Source of the DNA: Ulva prolifera
Taxonomy: Eukaryota; Chlorophyta; Ulvophyceae; Ulvales; Ulvaceae
NCBI GenBank assembly: GCA_023078555.1
Contig: CM041203.1
Location: 2,309,481 to 2,373,480, forward strand
DNA: 64,000 bases
Reading direction: 5' to 3'
A model generated the notes under the pieces. That model was not told where the DNA came from and ran no database searches. It saw only the letters and a list, made by a program, of their open reading frames with translations. Within the stretch, counting starts at the first letter, position 1. The number at the start of each line of letters is the position of its first letter. A program made the translations under genes and the position numbers. Positions 25,301 to 35,975 of this stretch are shown one piece after another.

Positions 25301-26318
25301 TCAAAGAACCGGACGTGACCATCATCGCCGCCAGTCACGATGAAGTCGCCGATGGATGATATGAAGCTGAGGCGTGCGTTGTGCAGGCGCATGAGCTTCA
25401 CAGCTTTGCGGTCCGTCGGCCGCGTGCCGACCTCGACGGAGATGCCCTGGTGGTCCCACACGACGAGGTCCCCGTCCTCTGTTCCCGTGATCGCCTGTGT
25501 TGTGCCTGGGACAAAAGCGCTGGTGGTGAAGAGGCCGATCTTCTGTTTGAAATCTGGGCTGGAGAGGGGTGGAGAGTAGTACTTGAAGGCCGCGGCTTCC
25601 GGGAGGCACGACTGCCAGAAGAAGGCTCGCCGCTTGCCATTCGAGATGAGCTCGGATGGGTTCCCGGGGTTAAACTTGACACAGGTCTGCATGCGGAACG
25701 CCCAAGTGTCTTGGGAAGGCTTGCGTGGGCAGAAGTGGCAGACGAGTGGTGCAAAGGCGTAGAGGGGGAGAGCGCCTGCATGTCCCCAGCTGGGATGGGC
25801 ACAGTGATCAGGTTCGTGCAGGTATCTGCAGATGAGAGATCCCACAGGGAGATCTCCTGTGCGACACCCTCTCCTGGTATGTGGGAAAGAGTGGCGAGGA
25901 GGCCTGCTTGTGAGCACATGTCCATCGAGACGACTCCATGCTTGTGTGGCTGCGATATCTTCAGCTGGGGTACGCAGGTTATTGTATCCCACAACACGAT
26001 CATGGAATCCTCTCCGGAGTCGGCCGTTGCGACGACCTTTCTGTTGGAGGAGCAGCATGTGCATGTGATGGGGTGAACATGCCCTTGCATCACCGCTTGT
26101 GTGCTCTTGTGCACGTCCTGCATCGAACTGCGTTGAGGCGGTCCAACGACTGAATCTCGTTCTGTGCTGTGACACGAAGTACCTACCTGGATAACGGCTG
26201 TATTGGAGGACACGAAGAAGAATTTTTCATGCTTGTCATCCGACAGATTGTGAACGCATTGCTGAACCGGAGACAGGCCTTGGGCCCATGCGAGCGACAG
26301 GACGTCATTTGATTCCAT
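22361..26318 (-). CDS. CFAP251: CFAP251/WDR66 axonemal WD-repeat protein
   Basis: CFAP251 is part of the calmodulin- and spoke-associated complex at the base of radial spokes in motile cilia. Six minus-strand exons: 26318-26187, 26117-25776, 25686-24245, 23888-23619, 23155-22903 and 22603-22361, giving 893 aa. Seen: DVLSLAWAQGLSP near the start, then WD units (QGHVHPITCTCCSS, VVATADSGEDSMIVLWD, CVKFNPGNPSELISNGKRRA, ITGTEDGDLVVWDHQG, GDFIVTGGDDGHVRFFDP, VSCDGRHLITASCDGHIALW). A CFAP251-specific C-terminal part follows: VPLDHIPELMCAMGYYPTQS, LLYLYHNFSPVDG, then an EF-hand-like tail FKTLGATEPGMVL and FEEVMTTLGEVMDAEELAEA. The exon 2/3 intron needs a GC donor (GCGCTC). Phases agree at all five junctions. 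Confidence 0.92.
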
Positions 26319-27899
26319 ATTTAATGCCTGAAGGTTTTCAATGAACACAAGCTTCACTTCGAGACATGCAAGTGTTTCAACATGACTCGACTAATGCTGC
26401 GTCCGATGTCCGAGACCCATGAACAAATGAAGTTGGGGGCAGTCACGACCCACACATGCTGCTTGTGATTTCAGCACGCATCCAGCCGGTGAAGACACTG
26501 TTTTAGGAAGTCGGGGCCAGAGTGACGAGGCACGGCATGTGTTGGCATGGCATGGCTACAGGCGCTCGAGCCCCGTTCCAGCAACACAGACGACACAAAC
26601 GTCGAGGGGAAGCCGTCTTCAAGGGCGACAAGGCAAAATATAGAGTGCTGCATTTGTGCCCAGCTCTAGCGAAGACAAGCGCCAAATTCAAAGCAAAGCT
26701 AACACATTGCAAGAGGCGAGACAGAACACGGTCACTGTGCGTACCAGCCCTTGTCGAGATACGTCCATCTCACCACATAGAAGCCGTCAAATGAAACGGA
26801 CGCGCTGTGATTACGTCCATGGACAGGCTATTTGCTGTAAAGGGCAAGCCACATGGTGTGACATGTCACCGTGCGGCCAGAAGCCTGAAGTCGCGGCGTG
26901 AAGTCACCAATGCCTTCATCCTAGCGCCTATGCTGTGTTATACATAAAATGTGCATGGCTGCCTGACACTGAAGTTGTCAGATGCCACTTCAGGCGTGCG
27001 GCCCGAATGTCGCTTCTGTTGCCATGCCGTCAAGCACATGTGCGAAGTAATAAACCTTCAGAATCACCGTTCCAGTCAAGAAAACAATGAAGTGGCATAG
27101 TGGCGTGAGCCAACTGCTGTCAAGGTACGTTGCTGTACAGCTGCGCCATGTCCCGCTCGGGCTGACGGGCTTGGTCAACTTTGTGGTGAGTGACGGAAGA
27201 TGAAAGCTGTTGGCCGGCGGTGACTCACGAGTTATCGATTTGTTTACAAGACGCTACCCGAGAGTGGCAAGTGCACGGGGCTACGCGATAGACAACAACC
27301 AGCCGCTTGTTCTGCGCGCACAACCAAGTATATTTGAAGCCAGTGTATGATCTGAAGCCTCCAGGGATCCTCGATGCGTTGTTTTGCGCGTTCATCATGA
27401 CGACAAGCGGGGAGATTTGGACAAGCCGATTTCAGGCGACCGAGAGGCTCACTGTATACGCACACGCCGCGCACAGCCCATGATTACCGAATTGAGAACT
27501 GAGCACATCGAAACGCGGAGTACCGGCCTGCTTGAAATTGCTCCACGCCTAGGACTTTCAACATCAACTTCTGTGTACCGGCATGCCAGAGTGGCGGGGT
27601 GCTCTGTGGCACACACACGTCACGGCGTCTCGTAACATAACCCAACACTGTGGCACTCTTCAAACACTGGGACAGAGCCAATGGGCTTCTTGGAGCCTTC
27701 ACGCCATTGGCTGGTAGTCGTGTCTCTAAACTTCTCTGGTATTATGCTGTTTCTGGCGTCGACAGGACAGCACACCTCTCCACGGCTGCTTTCGATAGAA
27801 CACCAAACACGCACGTGAGTCTTTCTTAAAGTTTGGTACAAACGCATCACTCTCGAAGCACAGTCGTGTGTGTAGCGGAGGCGCCTGGCGATCAGTGCA
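26319..27899. other. Divergent intergenic region, CFAP251 / Obg
   Basis: About 1.6 kb containing the 5' flanks of CFAP251 (-) and Obg (+). A minus frame at about 27620-27910 has mildly protein-like composition but no motif, and I could not build a gene from it. Confidence 0.4.
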
Positions 27900-30629
27900 A
27901 TGGCGTTCACGCAGTCCTTGTTGCAAACTCACTTCAGGTTAAGATGCGAAAACCATCCGCGAAGCTGGGCCTGTCAAGGTACTTTGCTCTACTGTGCACT
28001 TCCTAATGTTATGCTCGGGCGTCAGGGAATCATCGCCGTGCATGTCATGCGCAGGTGCTCCTCGACGCAAGGTGGAACAGCCAAGAGCAAGGCTAGATCA
28101 AGCCAGATCTCCTGAACCGGTCCAAAGATCCAGAATTGTGCGAGCTGCTGCAGCGGCAGAGGCAAGTGTGATCCCATCCGCTCTTTCCAGCAATTGTCTT
28201 GCAGCTATTGCACTGCTCACAAAAAAACAATTCCCTGCTACACCTATGGCAGCTCCTGCCTTGACGGGCTGCTGAACACGGCTCCCGCAATTTTCCGCGC
28301 TGTTTGTAGGTGATACCCGCGAGAAGCACAAGATATTTGATCAAGCAACGGTCTTCTGCCAGTACGTCCCCCCACCTCCAACGGCACTCATGCGAATGCT
28401 TAGGCCGGAGCGATCCGTCTCGACTCACACAACCTGCTGCAGGAGCGGCAGAGGAGGTGACGGCGAAATCGCTGCTGAGGGGCAGGGCCGGTGGGTGGAC
28501 AACCACAAGTACAGACACAACTCCGGCCTCAAAAAGCGGATCTGGCTGCCCGCCAGCGAGCCAGCTGACGGCCAGAATGGCTCAGACGTTGTCATCATCG
28601 CCGACCCTTCGGTGCGCACCTACTCACCCGAGCTCACCGACCACACCGCACCACAGCACTTCCTGCACCACCTCCATAATGAGCATAATGAGTACCCCTG
28701 CCCCACTAGCCTATCCACCAGCTGCTTCCACAGCGCCACTTTGCATCATGGCGCTGGCCCCACAACGGCGCACTACGCCTGCCGCACCCCAATTGTTGTG
28801 CAGCAAGCCTCTTCTGCCGCAATCCTCGCCGCCCCTGCAGGTCGACAGCCTGCTGCACCTGCACGAGCGCAAGAAGTGGGTGTCGAAGCGGGGGGCCAAC
28901 GGCAACCCGGCGGAGGGAACCGGCGGCCCGAAGCGGCGGCGCGCGGTGCAGGACAGCGCGCCCGCCCTCAAGGTGCCCGTGCCGATGGGCACCGTCATCA
29001 AGGACAAGAAGGGCAACCTCATCGCAGAGCTCATCCAGCCGGGCAACGGCTACTGCATCTGCCGTGGCGGCGCCGGTGGCCGGGGCACGCTCATCCCGGC
29101 GACCAAGCGCACCGGTGGCCACACCACGAAGCGGGACGCCAAGCTCGAAGTGTGAACCCACCCCCTCTGCTGCAACACAGCCCACGACTCACTGTCAACC
29201 CACAGCTACCGTGCTACATGCCCGGCGCGCGCTCCGGTGCATGTTCCACTCCACCGCACATGGGTGTCCGCGTGCCACCAACTGTGTCCCAATCTTTAAT
29301 GGCCAGAGGGCAATGCAAGCTGTGATGCCGTCAAGGCATGTACAGCTATATCATCATGGACCGGTAGGCGCGCCCATAGGGACACTGATCACTGGCAGCG
29401 GGGACTGACACCTCTCGCCCGAGCGCTGATCACGCCTCAGCAGTGCCCGGGAATACACCCCCGGTGCGGCTGTTTGAACACGCCGGGCCGCGCTGCAGGC
29501 GGACGGCATCGAGGTGCTCGAGGTGGAGGACACCAACTGGAAGCTGGGCGCGAAGGGCGGCGACGGCGAGACGTGCACCGTCACGCTACAGCTGCGCGTC
29601 GTCGCCGACGCCGGCATCGTCGGCCTGCCGAACGTCGGCAAGTCGTCGCTGCTCACGCGCATGACGCGCTCCAACGCGGCGATCGCAAACTACCCCTTCA
29701 CCACGCTCATGCCGAACCTCGGCGTGATGACGACGGACGAGTTCTCGCGCGACGCGCTGCAGCAGAACGTGCTCGTCGACCTGCCGGGCCTGATCGAGGG
29801 GGCGCACCAGGGCCGGGGCCTCGGGCGGATGTTCCTGCGGCACCTCGCGCGCACGCAGATGCTCGTGCACGTGCTCGACGGCGCCGCGGACGACCCGGCG
29901 GCGGACTACTGGGTCGTGCGGGAGGAGCTGCGGATGTTCAACCCGGCGTACTGCCAGCGGCCGTGCGTCGTGGCGATCAACAAGATGGACCTCCCGGACG
30001 CGCACGAGCTGCGGGTGTGTTCCTGTGCTGTGGCCAAGGGCAAAAGCCCCTGTTCTGTGCGCGTGGGCGGACGTTTGCCTGACCGAGTGTGCGTGTCCTG
30101 GATGCTGTGTTGCTCGGAGAAAGGGGGCGACGCAGCAGGCACAACCACCGCATCTGTGCTGCTTCTCCTCTCGTGCGTTTCATAGACCAGCCCTTGTTTG
30201 TGGTGGTTGGTGCCTGACAGGGTGCTGCGGCGGGCGTGGTGTGAGGTAGATGCCTGTCTGGCAATCTCTTACCATTGCGCTGCAGTGTGTGACCGCATGG
30301 AGTGCCATGATCAAGGGGCACAACACGCTGTGTTGGCATGGCATGGAAAATGACGTGAGTCTGTGGAGGCATGTGGGCTTGAGGTGCAGGAGGAACTGGT
30401 GCATGAGGTGTGGGCGATGGCCGAGAGCCTGGAGAAGGAGCATCCCGAGGTGCATGCTCAGCCGCTGGACGTGCTGTGCTGCAGCGCAGAGACTGGGGAG
30501 GGCGTGGATGAACTGAGCGCGGGTATTCGGAGCATACTGCAGGGGGACAAGGTTGGTGCAGACGATGACGTGCTGGACTGGGACACCTCGCTGCCTGATG
30601 AACATCCTGACAGCAGCGTCAGGTTTTGA
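27900..30629 (+). CDS. OBGC: Obg/CgtA GTPase, plastid type
   Basis: Obg GTPases act in large ribosomal subunit assembly; plant ObgC is in the chloroplast. Seven exons join in phase: 27900-27978, 28055-28165, 28310-28361, 28443-28611, 28841-29149, 29499-30014 and 30390-30629, giving 491 aa. The N-terminus is a basic, Ala-rich transit-like peptide ending IVRAAAAAEAS. Then come EKHKIFDQATVF, the Obg glycine domain (SGRGGDGEIAAEGQGRW, ICRGGAGGRGT), G1 GLPNVGKSSLL, switch I NYPFTTLMPNLGV, G3 DLPGLIEGAHQGRGLG, G4 INKMDLPDA and G5 CCSAETGEGVDEL. The Obg fold departs from the usual Gly-X-X pattern in the middle (a Trp/Lys/Arg-rich segment follows GRW), so this may be a divergent paralogue, possibly mitochondrial. 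Confidence 0.9.
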
Positions 30630-30964
30630 GGGACGTTGCGATCGGTGCCTCACTAGCGCAGTTACGAATGGGCTCACTGTCATGCTTATTGCTAGCCGGA
30701 GCACACCTCTAAGTCAAGTGTCGCTTGTAACTATGTTGCTGTGTTGGCTGGAGGACCACGTGCGGCGCTGTCTAATCATCTCCAGCTACATCGAATCTTC
30801 AAGTCAATGTTACGGGGTCAAAGACACAATCGCCCTGCCTGCTTACGTTCAAAATTTATGGCAACTCTGAGACAATCGATGCTGACACGATGCTCGATGC
30901 CCATCCGACAGTGGCATGCCACAAACCCCGGCCATGATGTCCCAGGGCATTGCGCTTGATCTAT
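30630..30964. other. Convergent 3' flanks, Obg / PI-PLC
   Basis: About 335 bp with no recognised feature between two facing stop codons. Confidence 0.5.
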
Positions 30965-33372
30965 CTACGAGCCGTCGCGTTCTTGAAGTGGGAAGTACTT
31001 GCATGGCTGCAGGTGGTTGATACGCAGCGCCATCAGTACAAGGTATGCTCCCTGGACGTCATCGGCAATCAGAATCTGTGGGAATTGCTCTCTGCCTTCG
31101 GCCAGAGCGGCGTCCACAAAGTCTGGCAGCAGTGGATTCGCTGTGCTGGCCAGCTCTGCAAGAGTGCTCGGGAAACTATACAGACCGTGCAGCAGAGTCT
31201 TGATGTGTGGTGTCAGCGTCCAGCTCATCCTGCAGCAAGCATCGGGCTCAAGTTGTCACCAATGGGGAGAGAGACAACGGCAGTGCAGTCTTCGCTCGCT
31301 GCGTGTGGCCTATTCAGCACAGTGTTCCCGCCGAGTGAAACATAGCCCAGCAGGTTGATAATCGGCCAGGAAGCACTGCAAATATGCACAGGTCGCCCAG
31401 CAAACAGCTGAGTCAATGGCGAATGTAACGACACGTTGTCGGCTGCATCTGCAAGCAGTCGCTGTTGTGCAACCAGATGATGAGCGATGCAATGATGTGT
31501 GAGTCTAGCTCGATCTGCTGCATGGACGGCGCACTTGAACAGTTGAGTGGCATTCAGCCTGTAGTCTTCTAAAACGCCCCGGTTGTAGAACCACATCACC
31601 TCCAGCGTGTCGCTGTTGGCATACGAGTTGTGCACCGTCCCTGGTGGCCACCACAGACACTGCCCCTCGCAGGGCACACTCGACACAAACACCAGCCGCC
31701 GCCCGTCCTCCCACAAACTCTCCATCGTCCTGTCCAAGCTGCACATGCAACCTCCGTGTAAGTGGCAGTGGGGTCCGGCAGGCAGCGCCTCCGCCGCAGC
31801 AGGCAGGCGCAGCAGCACAGATCCAAGCAGCTCTTCGCTACGGCAGGCTGCATGTTTGCCGCAGATGCTGAGAAATCGCCTGATGAGGAAACGCAGCACG
31901 TCGAGCCTCATGATGGCGCAGTGGTGCATCCGGTGACACAAGGCCGCAGCCCAGTCCAGCCTGTTGCCCAGAACATCAGGCAGCCCAGAGAGGTACTAGA
32001 CGCATCGCAGAGGGCGTGCACACCTGCAGCAAGGCGAAATGTGGTGGCCAAGGGATTCGTTGATCATCGAAGCCAGCTCTGCCAGTTCGTCTTGGCCGTT
32101 GTACGTGTGTGTTAGCTCCACCACCAGCACCTCCTGCCTGTGCTGATTCAGGAACTCAGCAATGGCATCAAAGATGCTGGACATGAGCGGCCCTTCTGCT
32201 GTGTGGCATGCTACCCAGGCTGACCCGTTGTAGCCTGCAAGGCGATCAGACTCCGGTCGCACGAGCATGACTGCCATCATCACGTCCACTGGCCACTGCT
32301 AAGGGCCATGGCACTGCCGATGCCGTGTAAACCCCCAAACAATGCATAGAATGTGGTGTACATGTTTGCTGAGAAGGCTTTGCAGTGAAAGAGCTGAACG
32401 ATTGGCCTGTGAGGATCGGGCAGCAGCGCAGGGACCCACCTGCCCTGAGGTCCAGAAAGCGAATGCCGTTATGCAGTTGCTCAGGCAGCGTAAGGACCTG
32501 CGTCTCCGACCACTTGATGATGTAGGTCTCCGAAGACATGCCGAGCCTCTCTGCTAACAGCAAGATCTCACGCAGCGCCCAAGGCAGCTCCCCGGGCATG
32601 ATGTGGCCATTTAGTTGGTAAGCTGCGCTGTCATGTGACCCTGGAAGGGTCAGGTTCAGCAGCGTCTTGTGCTTGATTGTCTCACTGTTCTGAGCCATCC
32701 ATCTGCACACGATCGAGGTGGCGCGCCAACACCACCGAACAACCACTGAGCTGTAATATGCGACGTGTGCGTGCGACTGCTAGCTGCTGCGGTCCCCGTT
32801 CTGAGTGTCATTTGAAATCTGTACGTCTGATGACGATTGTATATGCACTTGCATAACGAGGGGTGACAGGTTGGTAGCCCTTATAAGCGTGACACAGCTC
32901 AACAGGTGCCCGGCATCACTGACACGCAGGTGAAGATGTGCAGCACAACACAGACCAGATGGGGTACTGAGCACATCTTCATAGAGGAGGACTTGACCGA
33001 AAGCACGTTTGCTCGTCTGGCACAGAGTTCACACGACGTGACAGCTCACATCCAGTTTACTGCCAACAGCTGCACCCGCATCTGTCTTCCTTACGTGTTC
33101 ATTGATAGCGATACATCAAACAAGCAGGATAAGAGCTTCCAGAACTGAGTTACGTACGTTGCGCACGAATGAAGTGCATCTTCCTGAAATTCGCTCAGTT
33201 CCACTTCAGCCAAGAGCTCGCTGTCTCTAGCCTTGACACCAACTCCTAGTTCCACCCATGAGGACTTGCCATATCTCGATGCAATACTAGACGATTCTAC
33301 AGCCGCAGCTTTGACTGCACAGAACAAGGCGAGAACAAGACATAGGCCTGACAGGAAAGCCTGTTGGCGCAT
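30965..33372 (-). CDS. Secreted PI-PLC X-domain (PLCXD-like) protein
   Basis: X-domain-only phosphoinositide phospholipase C-like protein. The ATG at 33372 starts a clear signal peptide (MRQQAFLSGLCLVLALFCAV). Exon 1 ends near 33161 at a GTACGT donor. C-terminal exons are firm: 32702-32440, 32234-32024, 31738-31535 and 31229-30965. Seen: NLTLPGSHDSAAYQ with the first catalytic His, IRFLDLRAG, WVACHTAEGPL with the second His, LVVELTHTYNGQDELAELAS, MESLWEDGRRLVFVSS, WPPGTVHNSYANSDTLEVMW and FKMSWTLTPHIKTLL. Both active-site His candidates are present. One or more exons between about 32780 and 33100 (linking signal peptide to X domain) could not be fixed. The true substrate is unknown; many secreted members are not shown to cleave phosphoinositides. 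Confidence 0.85.
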
Positions 33373-34919
33373 GGAGGATGCACGCAACTGGACAAGAATG
33401 CACAAAACTCAGGCTGGAAGTGGGTTAAGGTATCAGGGTGGCAAGCATGGCCATTGGCGCGATGAAAAGACGCAGCGATCGCCGATGCTGCTGGTTCTTT
33501 TCAAAGGGCTTGCTTGTACACACCAACGCCGTGAAGCGCGGGCACCAGCTACGCCGCAGCACTGAAACTTCACCATGATGAACAGTAGGACTCGGCGACG
33601 GGTACTTGTGCCACTGGTCACGCCTCTTTTCCTCCGCTTGATTCCCAGCTGCGACCACGGACCGTCACGCCATGGCGCCAGCGTGCCACGCTGACGCGAC
33701 TTCAGCTGAAGTGGGGAAAGGGACGCCCCCGCTCGCTGCCGGACGTTCTCACCCCCTTGTGAATGTCTCGTGAATCTCCTCGGGCCCGTGATAGATGCTG
33801 GGTCCAGCTGGCTGCCCAGCCTGCCTGCTGCCACCTATGTGGCCCGTCTCTCGCTGTCTCAGCACGCCACACATATGCTGCGGTCTAGGCCGTGCCGTTT
33901 CTGCTTGGCCCTGCTGCGGCCCTGCAACGCGCTGGCCTTGTTCTGGACATGTATCAAACATGCATGCACAGGAAGCATGAACCAGCGCACAGCCAGCTGC
34001 CACTGCACCAAGCGCATGCTTTCGGGGCGAGCGCGTCGGAGCGACAACACAGACACGCCACAGCCGGCAAGGGGTCCGCTCGAGCGCCACGGCACAATGG
34101 CGGCAATTGCAGTACCATCACCGCGCACCCGCGCCGCCACTCCGCACACAGACCCTCACCTGGCCCATCAGGCAGGCACAGCAAGGACACGGCAGGGAGG
34201 GGCCACCGTGCTCAGCAGCGCACGCCACATCAGCACCTGCGCCGCGCGCGGGCCGACCGATTGAAAGAGCGCAGTGGAAGGAACCCGCACAGCGCGCAGG
34301 AGGTCGGCACAACGATGGAGGCGCTGAGCGCAGGCCACGCCCGGCAGCTCTGGCCCGTGATTGTGAGTGCACGAAGTAGCCAGCAGCCAGTATGTATGCT
34401 CTATCTGCAGCAGTGCTCTACAGGGCTTTTTCCTCGGAGGCATTCCCGCTTGATTTCATCAGAATCGAGCGGCATTGCGCCGGTGAGGGACAGGCCCCAC
34501 CGGGCTGCGCTCGTGATTGTTGGCTCTGACATCCCGTTTCCAGCGGCAAATCCCGTTGGATTCCCCCAATCCTGGCGGGATTTCTTGGGAAAACGTCTGT
34601 TTCAGCGGGAATATCGGCGGGTTGTAGAGCACTGATCTGCAGCCCGTGGCGCTCACCGCAATCGTCGTCACGGGCGTGCCTCGGCTGCACCGCCTCCCTC
34701 CGGCCTCCAGTTCCAGGCGCTGCGGCTTTGCTGGCTGCTGCACGCCGGCATGGCCACCGCCGTCATCGCATGTGGGCTGGAGCCCCACAGACACGGCCCC
34801 GGTGCGCCGCTGCATGGGCTGTGGCCTGGGCGTGCTTCTGCGTCGGCGTGCTGGGTGGTGGCGGCGTTGCTGGGTTGGTGTGGCGCGCGCGGGCGCCTTT
34901 GTCTGCAGTTGTTTGGCGA
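33373..34919. other. Intergenic, no supported gene
   Basis: Overlapping open frames on both strands (for example 33770-34264 + and 33433-33834 -) have compositional bias but no motif. The segment around 34440-34640 has short GCGGGA-rich phrases faintly like 49040-49160. I consider that similarity unproven. Confidence 0.4.
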
Positions 34920-34967
34920 GTAAAGTAAAGTAAAGTAAATCTAAATTTACTGAGCCGTATCCGTATC
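34920..34967 (-). repeat. SINE-like 3' tail fragment
   Basis: (GTAAA)n followed by TCTAAATTTACTGAGCCGTA. Its reverse complement matches the 3' end of the SINE-like element at 54012-54057, including GGATACGGCTCAGTAAATTT and the TTTAC repeat. Only about 48 bp are shared, so this is either a 5'-truncated copy or another family with the same tail. Confidence 0.7.
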
Positions 34968-35127
34968 CTAGTGCCGTAGACGTGGTAGAGCTGCTGTGCT
35001 TGCATCCGATGGTCGTCACCGAAGTCACCGTGCCTGCAGCGACGTCCGTGAGATACAATCATGCATGTGTATTGCAAAGTCGGTTGGACTGACGCTCGCG
35101 TGTCAGATGGCGGGCTCGTAAGGCCTG

Positions 35128-35700
35128 TCACCACCAGACTCGTATACCTGGGTAGGTATTATACTCAAAGTACACACAGTTCATTGATGTAATGACATCT
35201 GCAAAGGCTTGCTGTAATTTATGACCCAAGTGTCCCAAGTCCACAGCTTTGAGATGAATTTCGGCGTGTTTACTAGCTGGAATGCATGCTGGACTATGAG
35301 CTGGTGGATCATAAGGTCGAAACCGTGACCCAGGTTCACAAGGCACAACGAATGCGCGATGGTTCACCCAAACGGACATCGATCGCTGACCTGTACACGG
35401 CGGCGTTTGCGGCATGTACTCTGGAAAACAAAGAGCAGGCGAGTTGTGGATCAGCACAGTCGGACATCACGACCTCTTCTGTTCGTCTTCTTGTGTTCGT
35501 GTGAAGTCGCGCCAAACGGTGCCCACGGGGTGTCGCTAGGGCTCTTCACCTGCCTCTGGCCATGTGACAGCAGCATCCGGTGCGATGTGTAAGCCTTGAT
35601 TCCACAGGTCAGCAAATGCAGAAGCACAGCGACCCTCCAGCAAAATACGGCTGTTGCTCGGCTCCCATTGGCCGTGTCGCGAATTTGAAATCGGAAAGTG
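35128..35700 (-). CDS. Unknown protein, C-terminal exons (one a 30-nt microexon)
   Basis: Three minus-strand exons agree in phase: about 35700-35550, 35420-35391 (30 nt) and 35276-35128. The encoded peptide includes SRILLEGRCASAFADLWNQG, LHIAPDAAVTWPEA, then EYMPQTPPCT from the microexon, then AEIHLKAVDLGHLGHKLQQA and a C-terminus ending YPGIRVWW. Splice sites are canonical (GTGAAG donor, TTCCAG acceptor, GTCAGC donor, TTCCAG acceptor). The 5' part of the gene was not resolved and the family is not recognised. Confidence 0.5.
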
Positions 35701-35975
35701 CGTCATAACGCAACCATGTGGTGAGTGCAGCGCTGATGCGAGTGACACAGTCACGTTACCGAATGAAGCAAACTGTGTCTACTGCACTGGTCGCTCTCAT
35801 CAGCTGCACTTGGCTACATCGCTGCATCCAACCGGGACTCCGACACGCTGTGCACTGCTTGGACCGCCAGTGCTGTCACAGTGCTCGTGTGGAGACAGTG
35901 ATCAGCGCAATGGTTCAGAATGCCGGTAACGCGGGCCTTCCAGCTTAGCCAACTCGAATCACGCCGAAGTAAGTC

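Noticed and set aside
24325-25359. Plus-strand ORFs antisense to CFAP251
   Set aside because: Shadows of a 1.4-kb coding exon with clear WD-repeat motifs on the minus strand.
33770-34635. Overlapping plus-strand ORFs of 164 and 247 aa
   Set aside because: No motif, biased His/Arg/Ser composition and no plausible splice partners.
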